The position numbers and the translations under genes were made by a program. Below the pieces are notes generated by a model, which worked only from the letters and a program-made list of their open reading frames with translations, was not told the DNA's origin and ran no database searches. From assembly GCF_000313755.1 (NCBI RefSeq), contig NZ_AMZB01000091.1:1-64000 (forward strand): DNA of 64,000 nucleotides. The letters are read 5' to 3'. The stretch is from Pseudomonas nitroreducens TX1 (GTDB taxonomy: Bacteria; Pseudomonadota; Gammaproteobacteria; Pseudomonadales; Pseudomonadaceae). Positions within the stretch are counted from its first letter, which is position 1. Each line of letters starts with the position of its first letter. This document shows, one piece after another, positions 58,475 to 64,000 of this stretch.

Positions 58475-59482
58475 TTAGAGCAGATGTTCCAGGCGGCCAT
58501 GCAGCCGCTGGGGCAGATTCTCGCGAACTTCCAGCAGTGCGCGGCGCAGGGCGCTCTGGATGCCCTCCTCTTTCGCGCTGCCGTGACTCTTCACCACGAT
58601 GCCCTGCAAGCCCAGGAAACTCGCGCCGTTGTGCTGCGATGGCGTCAGATCGCCGCGCAGCCGGCGCAGGAACGGCATCGCCATGAGCCCGACCGCCTTG
58701 GCCGGCAGACTGGAGTTGAACAACTCCTCCAGGCGCGCCGCGACCATGGCCGCAAGACCTTCGCTGGACTTGAGCAGAATGTTGCCGACGAAACCGTCGC
58801 ACACCACCACATCCGCCAGCCCACGATACAGGCCGTCGCCTTCGATATAGCCTACGTAATTAACGCCACGCGCCTGCTGCAGGAGACTGGCAGCCAGCTT
58901 CACCTGCTGGTTGCCCTTGATGTCCTCGGTGCCGACGTTGAGCAGCGCGACCCGGGGATTGCTCTTGCCCAGCGTTTCCGCCGCGACAGCCCCCATGACA
59001 GCGAACTGGTAGAGGTGCTCGGCACTGCAGTCGACATTCGCGCCCAGGTCAAGCAGGTGGCAATGGCCCGTCTGCGTCGGCACGGCCGTCACCATCGCCG
59101 GACGGTCGATGCCGGGCAAGGTCTTGAGCAGGTAACGAGAGAGCGCCATCAGCGCACCGGTATTGCCAGCACTGACGCAGGCATGAGCCTTGCCATCTCG
59201 AACCAGCTCGAGGGCAACACGCATGGAGGAATCGGGCTTGCCACGCAACGCCTGAGACGGACGCTCGTCCATCGTGACGATTTCGCTGGCGTGGTGGACA
59301 TGAAGACGCTGGCGCTCGACCGGAGAAAGGCCGCGCAGGTGTTCTTCTATCAGAGGAGCTTGGCCGACGAGGACCAGCTGGAGGGATGCATATTCGGCCA
59401 GAAAGGAAATGCAGGCCGGAACAATGCAGTGGGGACCGTAGTCCCCACCCATTGCATCAATCGCGATGATTGGTGCGGACAA
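58475..59482 (-). CDS. plsX: Phosphate acyltransferase PlsX
   Basis: A 335-residue peripheral membrane enzyme that converts acyl-ACP to acyl-phosphate for PlsY. Signatures are [12 protein letters not shown] at the N-terminus, [19 protein letters not shown] and [17 protein letters not shown]. It is 3 bases after rpmF and co-transcribed with it. Confidence 0.95.
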   Translation of the reverse strand: MSAPIIAIDAMGGDYGPHCIVPACISFLAEYASLQLVLVGQAPLIEEHLRGLSPVERQRLHVHHASEIVTMDERPSQALRGKPDSSMRVALELVRDGKAHACVSAGNTGALMALSRYLLKTLPGIDRPAMVTAVPTQTGHCHLLDLGANVDCSAEHLYQFAVMGAVAAETLGKSNPRVALLNVGTEDIKGNQQVKLAASLLQQARGVNYVGYIEGDGLYRGLADVVVCDGFVGNILLKSSEGLAAMVAARLEELFNSSLPAKAVGLMAMPFLRRLRGDLTPSQHNGASFLGLQGIVVKSHGSAKEEGIQSALRRALLEVRENLPQRLHGRLEHLL

Positions 59483-59485
59483 AGA

Positions 59486-59668
59486 TTACTCGTCAGAGCC
59501 TTTGTCTACGACCTTGCGGCCGCGATAGAAACCGTCCGGGGAGACGTGGTGGCGCAGGTGAACTTCACCGGTGCTCTTTTCCACGGACAGAGCGTTCGCC
59601 TCCAGGGCATCGTGCGAACGACGCATGTCACGAGCGGAACGGGATTTTTTGTTCTGCTGAACAGCCAT
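59486..59668 (-). CDS. rpmF: 50S ribosomal protein L32
   Basis: A 60-residue basic ribosomal protein with [21 protein letters not shown] at its start and [17 protein letters not shown] near its end. The zinc-binding Cys pairs of some L32 forms are absent, as usual in gammaproteobacteria. It is followed at once by plsX and preceded by yceD, the standard arrangement. Confidence 0.97.
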   Translation of the reverse strand: MAVQQNKKSRSARDMRRSHDALEANALSVEKSTGEVHLRHHVSPDGFYRGRKVVDKGSDE

Positions 59669-59681
59669 GATTGATTAACTC

Positions 59682-60212
59682 CTAAACGTTTGGGTCACGC
59701 TTCAACTGCGCCAGTACGCTGAACGGATTGGGCCGCTCTTCGACGTTCTCGCTCGGTTCGGGCGCTGTAGCGTATCCCACCGGCTGCTGGCAATCCTCAG
59801 GGTCATGGACCGGCACGATGGGCAAGGCGAGCAGCAACTCGTCCTCAGCCAGCGAGGTCAGGTCGATGGGGTCATCCCCCACTTCCAACGCATCGTAGCC
59901 ACTGGGCAGATCATCGATCGACTTGCCTTCCGGGATGATGACGTAATCGTACTCACCACCCACATGGAAGTTGGCCGGCTCGAGACAGCGCTGGCATACC
60001 ATGCTCACCTCGCCATTGAGCTCGACGTGCATGACCGCCAGTTTCTGCTGATCACGGAAGAAGGAAAACTTCGCGTGAACATCGCCTTCACTGCTGGTCA
60101 GTTGCTCGCTGAGACGTGCCATCTTGGCGATCGGCAGCACACCCTCGAGGGTGGCGGCGCGCTCTACCAATTTGCGCGGATCAACGTGAGGTGGTATCGG
60201 TCCATTCAACAT
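59682..60212 (-). CDS. yceD: YceD family 23S rRNA accumulation protein
   Basis: A 176-residue DUF177 protein. The family signature CQRCLEP is in VSMVCQRCLEPANFHV. The acidic middle and PNPFSVLAQLK near the end match the family. YceD is needed for normal 23S rRNA levels and is linked to RNase E in E. coli and plants. The start at 60212 (MLNGPIPPHVDPRKL) is preferred to an ATG 24 bases earlier. It is the first gene of the rpmF-fab operon. Confidence 0.9.
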   Translation of the reverse strand: MLNGPIPPHVDPRKLVERAATLEGVLPIAKMARLSEQLTSSEGDVHAKFSFFRDQQKLAVMHVELNGEVSMVCQRCLEPANFHVGGEYDYVIIPEGKSIDDLPSGYDALEVGDDPIDLTSLAEDELLLALPIVPVHDPEDCQQPVGYATAPEPSENVEERPNPFSVLAQLKRDPNV

Positions 60213-60324
60213 AAGCGCGCCATTATAGGGATGCACCCGAAGCTGTCAAAGGAAATTAGCCATAAACCGCTGTATGGACAGCCCTTTTCGCTAGAATCGC
60301 GGTGATGCTCCGAAGGAATTCTCC

Positions 60325-60903
60325 ATGCTCCCCCTGATCCTTGCTTCCAGCTCGCCCTACCGTCGTGAATTGCTGCAGCGCCTGCGCCTGCCGTTCGAAT
60401 GCGCCAGCCCCGACATCGACGAATCCCCGCTGCCCGGCGAGAGCGCCAACCAACTGGTGCGCCGACTGGCGCAAAGCAAAGCCCGCGCGCTGGCCCAGCA
60501 ATACCCCGCCCACCTGATCATCGGCTCGGACCAGGCCGCTGTGAATGGCAGCCGGATTCTCGGCAAACCCGGCGATATCGAGCGCGCGACCGAGCAACTG
60601 AAGGATGCCAGCGGCAAGAGCGTCAGCTTCCTCACCGGCCTCTGCCTGCTCAATAGCCAGAGCGGTGAAGCCCAAATCGATTGCGTGCCTTTTACCGTGC
60701 ACTTCCGCACGCTCGACGAAGCACGCATTCGCCGTTACCTGGAGGCCGAACAACCCTTCGACTGCGCCGGCAGCTTCAAGGCCGAAGGCCTGGGGGTCAG
60801 CCTGTTCCGCGCCACCGAAGGCGAAGACGCCACCAGCCTGATCGGCCTGCCGCTGATTCGCCTCGTCGACATGCTCCTTGCCGAACGGGTGCAGATTCCC
60901 TGA
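60325..60903 (+). CDS. Maf/YceF family nucleoside-triphosphate pyrophosphatase
   Basis: A 192-residue Maf protein. Motifs are LASSSPYRRELL, ESANQLVRRLAQSKA, IIGSDQAAV (catalytic Asp region) and SFKAEGLGVSLF. The YceF subgroup hydrolyses 7-methyl-GTP. It is the only plus-strand gene in the block from 50 to 63.6 kb and is divergent from yceD. A terminator follows. Confidence 0.9.
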   Translation: MLPLILASSSPYRRELLQRLRLPFECASPDIDESPLPGESANQLVRRLAQSKARALAQQYPAHLIIGSDQAAVNGSRILGKPGDIERATEQLKDASGKSVSFLTGLCLLNSQSGEAQIDCVPFTVHFRTLDEARIRRYLEAEQPFDCAGSFKAEGLGVSLFRATEGEDATSLIGLPLIRLVDMLLAERVQIP

Positions 60904-60924
60904 TAGCGAGCGGTCGAACGAAAT

Positions 60925-60950
60925 GGCCCGGCAATCGCCGGGCCTTTTTC
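60925..60950 (+). terminator. Intrinsic terminator of the maf gene
   Basis: GGCCCGGC and GCCGGGCC form an 8-base stem with loop AATC, followed by TTTTTC. It is 21 bases after the stop codon. Confidence 0.85.
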
Positions 60951-60972
60951 TTCCTTTATATAAGGAAAGACC

Positions 60973-61968
60973 TCAACGCAGGGCCGGCCCCTGGAAACCC
61001 ATCCACAGCGCCAGGCGCTCGGCAACGCTGGCGCCAAGCTTCTTGGTGAAACGATCGAAGGCAGTTTCCTGGACGGTGTAGTCCACCACCTCCTTCTCCT
61101 TGATGATCTCGCGCGCCACGTAACTGGTACTGCCCAGACCATCGATCAACCCCAACTGCAGGGCCTGCTCGCCCGACCAGATCAGGCCGGAGAACAGCTC
61201 GGGATGATCCTTGTCCTTCAGGCGATCGCCGCGCCCTTTTTTCACCACATCGATGAACTGCTTGTGCGTGGTATCCAGCACCTGCTGCCAGAAAGCGGTT
61301 TCGTCCGCCTTCTGCGGCTGGAACGGATCGAGGAAGGCCTTGTGCTCGCCCGAGGTATAGATGCGGCGATCCACACCCAGCTTCTCCATGGTACCGACGA
61401 AGCCGAAAGTCGCTGCCGTCACGCCGATGGAACCCACCAGACTTGCCTTGTCCGCGTAGATCTCGTCGGCAGCACTGGCGATGTAGTAGGCACCGGAAGC
61501 CCCCAGATCACTGATGACCGCGTAGACCTTGATATTCGGATGCTCGCCACGCAGGCGCTTGATTTCATCGTAGACATAACCGGACTGCACCGGGCTGCCG
61601 CCCGGACTGTTGATACGCAGGACGATACCCTTGGTGCCAGCATCCTCGAACGCGGAACGCAGCGCGCCAACGATATTGTCGGCACTGGCCGCCTCGTTGT
61701 CCGCGATCATGCCTTTCACCTCGATCAGCGCCGTATGGCTGGCACTGCGCGACGCGGACTTGGACAAACCGCCGAAAGGACTGAACAACGCCAACGCGCC
61801 GAACAGATAAACAAATGTCAGCAATTTGAAGAAGATACCCCAGCGACGCGACCGACGCTGCTCCTGGACGCCGGCCAGCACGGCCTTTTCCAGCAGCTTC
61901 CAGCTCTTGTCGTCACCTGCCGTGGCTTGCGCAGCCTTGCTATCGTCCGCCTTCCATTCATCCGACAT
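60973..61968 (-). CDS. sppA: Signal peptide peptidase SppA (short form)
   Basis: A 331-residue membrane-anchored Ser-Lys protease of family S49 that digests cleaved signal peptides. TM spans about 44-63. The nucleophile Ser158 is in SDLGASGAYYIAS, and Lys210 is in YTSGEHKAFLDPF. Only one S49 domain is present, unlike the longer two-domain E. coli SppA. The ATG at 61968 overlaps the HAD gene stop (ATGA) and gives the conserved cytosolic tail start. Confidence 0.92.
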   Translation of the reverse strand: MSDEWKADDSKAAQATAGDDKSWKLLEKAVLAGVQEQRRSRRWGIFFKLLTFVYLFGALALFSPFGGLSKSASRSASHTALIEVKGMIADNEAASADNIVGALRSAFEDAGTKGIVLRINSPGGSPVQSGYVYDEIKRLRGEHPNIKVYAVISDLGASGAYYIASAADEIYADKASLVGSIGVTAATFGFVGTMEKLGVDRRIYTSGEHKAFLDPFQPQKADETAFWQQVLDTTHKQFIDVVKKGRGDRLKDKDHPELFSGLIWSGEQALQLGLIDGLGSTSYVAREIIKEKEVVDYTVQETAFDRFTKKLGASVAERLALWMGFQGPALR

Positions 61969-62654
61969 CAGTTGCCTACCTCGAGCAGCGGTTTGACCGA
62001 GCGCCCGGCGAGCCAGGCGCGCAATTCGTTGAAATGATTCACTTCCAGCGCAGGACCATACTCCCGAAGGATATCCAGCGACTGAGCACCATAGCCCACC
62101 GCCACCGAATCCATGCCGGCGCGGCGCGCCATTTCCAGATCGAAGGGCGAATCGCCCACCATCAACGCATCGCGGGCATCGACCCGGCAATGCTCGAGAA
62201 TCTCGTGCAGCATGCGCGGATCCGGCTTGCTCGCCGACTCATCGGCGGCGCGGGTGATATCGAAGAAGTCAGTCCAGCCCTGCCCCGCAAGCACGCGATC
62301 CAGTCCGCGGCGATTCTTGCCGGTAGCGACCGCCAATTGATAGCCCGCCCCGCGGAACTCAGCCATGGCCTCGGCCACGCCCGGGAACAGCGGCGAAGGC
62401 TGCACCTCCAGGCTCAGGTAGTGATTACCGTAATCAAGACGGAAGCGCTCCAGCGGCTCGCCCTCCTCTACCTCCGGGTAAAGCGTCTGGATAGCCTCGG
62501 GCAGCCCCAGGCCAATGATGCCCTTGATGGCCGCATCGCTGCGCTCCGGAAGACCGGAACCCACTGCCGCCACCCGCATCGCCTCGACAATACGACCGAT
62601 GGAATCCACCAGCGTGCCATCCCAATCGAAGATCAGCAGGGAATACTCACGCAT
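61968..62654 (-). CDS. HAD family hydrolase (phosphoglycolate phosphatase-like)
   Basis: A 228-residue HAD phosphatase. The nucleophile motif DWDGTLVDS is near residue 10, motif II is VATGKN, and motif III/IV is KPDP with [16 protein letters not shown]. The cap type resembles Gph/PGP. Its substrate is not established. The ATG at 62654 overlaps rluC by eight bases. It is the middle gene of rluC-HAD-sppA. Confidence 0.88.
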   Translation of the reverse strand: MREYSLLIFDWDGTLVDSIGRIVEAMRVAAVGSGLPERSDAAIKGIIGLGLPEAIQTLYPEVEEGEPLERFRLDYGNHYLSLEVQPSPLFPGVAEAMAEFRGAGYQLAVATGKNRRGLDRVLAGQGWTDFFDITRAADESASKPDPRMLHEILEHCRVDARDALMVGDSPFDLEMARRAGMDSVAVGYGAQSLDILREYGPALEVNHFNELRAWLAGRSVKPLLEVGN

Positions 62655-63603
62655 CCAGGCGCTCCACGGTGCGCAGCCAGACTTCGTCCACCGGCGCCTC
62701 CAGCTCCAGCACCCCACCATCAGGCAGCGGCACGCGCAGGTAGGCCGAATGCAGGAACAGGCGCTTGCCGCCCAGCTCGCGGATTTCGCGGGAGAACTCT
62801 TCGTCGCCGTACTTGGGGTCACCGGCAATGGAGTGACCGGCGTGCTTGGCGTGTACACGGATCTGATGGGTACGACCGGTGATCGGCCGCGCCTCAACCA
62901 GAGTGGCGAAGTCACCGAAGCGGCGCAGCACCTTGAATTCGGTCAGCGCCTCCTTGCCTTCGGGATTCACTTCAACCACGCGCTCACCGGAGCGCAGATT
63001 GTTCTTCAGCAAAGGCACGGCGATCTGCTTCTTCGCCGCCGGCCAATTGCCGCGCACCAGGGCGTGGTAACGCTTGTCCACCACGCGCTCGCCGCGCAAG
63101 GCGTCGTGCAGGTGGCGCAGCATGCTGCGCTTCTTGGCAATCATCAGCAGACCGGAGGTATCACGATCCAAGCGATGCACCAGCTCCAGATCCTTGCACT
63201 CCGGACGCAGCTGACGGAACGCCTCGATGACGCCGTAGTTCAGCCCGCTGCCGCCGTGCACGGCGATACCCGTGGGCTTGTTCACCACGATCAGCGCCTT
63301 GTCTTCGTAGACGATGGCGGATTCCAGGCGCTCCAGCAGGCCCTGGGCCAGCGGCACCGGCTCGTCGCGCTCGGCCAGACGCAGCGGCGGCACGCGTATC
63401 ACATCACCGGCCTGCAGCTTGTACTCGGGCTTGATGCGCCCCTTATTCACCCGTACCTCACCCTTGCGAAGGATGCGGTAGATCAGGGTCTTGGGCACGC
63501 CCTTGAGCTGGGTGCGGAGGAAATTGTCGATTCGTTGGCCGGCATACTCCGGCGCGACTTCAAGCAGCTGAACGCCGGAAGTCGGAGGGGCGGGATTCGT
63601 CAT
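62647..63603 (-). CDS. rluC: 23S rRNA pseudouridine synthase C
   Basis: A 318-residue enzyme that modifies U955, U2504 and U2580 of 23S rRNA in E. coli. The N-terminal S4 domain (about 22-80) reads [33 protein letters not shown]. The catalytic Asp146 is in HRLDRDTSG, with GRTHQIRVH downstream. The ATG at 63603 ([10 protein letters not shown]) fits relatives; an ATG 24 bases upstream is possible and neither has a strong ribosome site. Its leader is AT-rich. Confidence 0.93.
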   Translation of the reverse strand: MTNPAPPTSGVQLLEVAPEYAGQRIDNFLRTQLKGVPKTLIYRILRKGEVRVNKGRIKPEYKLQAGDVIRVPPLRLAERDEPVPLAQGLLERLESAIVYEDKALIVVNKPTGIAVHGGSGLNYGVIEAFRQLRPECKDLELVHRLDRDTSGLLMIAKKRSMLRHLHDALRGERVVDKRYHALVRGNWPAAKKQIAVPLLKNNLRSGERVVEVNPEGKEALTEFKVLRRFGDFATLVEARPITGRTHQIRVHAKHAGHSIAGDPKYGDEEFSREIRELGGKRLFLHSAYLRVPLPDGGVLELEAPVDEVWLRTVERLDA

Positions 63604-64000
63604 CCGGATATAATAACAATTTTTCATTCAATTGAAGCACTTAATCATTGCTGCTATATTCGGGAGGCCGCCAAAAGTGGCCAGGTATGCGGATGTTCGC
63701 GCAATCGCCATCCCCAACCGCCTGCAAACACATTGAACGGACACGAGGCAGTCCCCGGAAGCGTTGCAACGGCCCGAGCGATTCTCGCGCCGACAGCGCC
63801 TCGAAACCCAGGCCTTCAGACATGACCACGGCAGCCAAGGTCGCCGTGATAAAAGCCAACCCCGCTCCCGGATTCAGCGAGTGGCACCCGGCTCTTAAGG
63901 GAAATGTGCAGGGCGGAGATGCACAACTGTCGGATTGCGTTGCGTTCATGCCTTGAACGCATGCCTTGAACGTAGACGGAACATATCGTCCGCATCTGAC
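63604..64000. other. Gene-free divergent spacer, probable rne leader
   Basis: No convincing coding region is visible. The two 102-codon frames here are low-complexity antisense partners and resemble no family. In Pseudomonas, rne (RNase E) is divergent from rluC and has a long regulatory 5' leader, so this is probably its start; the gene itself would be beyond the window. A 13-base direct repeat, CATGCCTTGAACG, occupies 63947-63959 and 63960-63972. Confidence 0.5.

Noticed and set aside
61969-62190. 74-residue N-terminal extension of SppA
   Set aside because: It lies within the HAD phosphatase gene in another frame and is not conserved. The ATG at 61968 is coupled to that gene's stop.
63641-63956. 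Two overlapping 102-codon frames on opposite strands
   Set aside because: They mirror each other, lack ribosome sites and family similarity, and lie in the probable rne leader.

Overview
The window is chromosomal DNA from a high-GC Pseudomonas. Gene content and order follow the P. aeruginosa lineage closely: pyrF and the TgpA/DUF58/MoxR block, the atu cluster for acyclic terpene use, plaF-fabV, etfAB/etf-QO, moaA, and the rluC-sppA-maf-rpmF-plsX-fabD-fabG-acpP-fabF-pabC-mltG-tmk-holB-pilZ block. Several families of palindromic intergenic repeats suggest a relative such as the citronellolis/nitroreducens group rather than P. aeruginosa itself. That placement is inference. No IS element, prophage, CRISPR array, tRNA or rRNA gene is visible.

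Region 1 (1-9.1 kb): DoxX, a periplasmic lytic transglycosylase, TatD, a chemoreceptor, an Mpo1-like membrane protein, a small exported protein overlapping a diguanylate cyclase, a thioesterase and a CHAD protein. Region 2 (9.1-19.1 kb): a MoxR/DUF58/transglutaminase operon, a divergent LysR/PACE-efflux pair with a clear LysR box, pyrF, a CBS-type histidine kinase with a double-receiver partner, a 56-residue DUF2897 protein and a CPBP protease.

Region 3 (19.2-31.8 kb) is the atu cluster: atuR divergent from atuABCDEFGH. Together these genes should activate, dehydrogenate, carboxylate and hydrate citronellyl/geranyl-CoA. The atuR-atuA spacer has two mirror-image 16-bp operators and a weaker third core. 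Unusually, four operon junctions (A/B, C/D, E/F and F/G) carry palindromic repeats, and a fifth hairpin lies between atuG and atuH.

Region 4 (31.8-38.4 kb): a Pro/Ala-rich lipoprotein, an ECF sigma/anti-sigma pair (SbrIR-like), a MocR regulator with repeated ACAGT half-sites, an atypical response regulator with Glu at the phosphosite (AtvR-like), an OmpA/DUF4398 lipoprotein pair and a periplasmic solute-binding protein. Region 5 (38.5-44.7 kb): the membrane phospholipase PlaF, the enoyl-ACP reductase FabV, and the electron-transfer flavoprotein genes with ETF-quinone oxidoreductase. The spacer between etfB and ETF-QO contains a match to the PsrA (fatty-acid sensor) operator consensus.

Region 6 (44.7-50.1 kb): a DUF1285/DUF4823 pair, a radical SAM protein, MoaA, a TetR regulator, a class-V aminotransferase-like enzyme and the probable sRNA RgsA. 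Region 7 (50.1-63.6 kb), almost entirely minus strand, is the conserved block that couples pseudouridine synthase, signal peptide peptidase, L32, phospholipid/fatty-acid synthesis, folate, peptidoglycan and replication genes. Only maf is on the plus strand here. The last ~400 bases have no gene and probably belong to the divergent leader of rne beyond the window.
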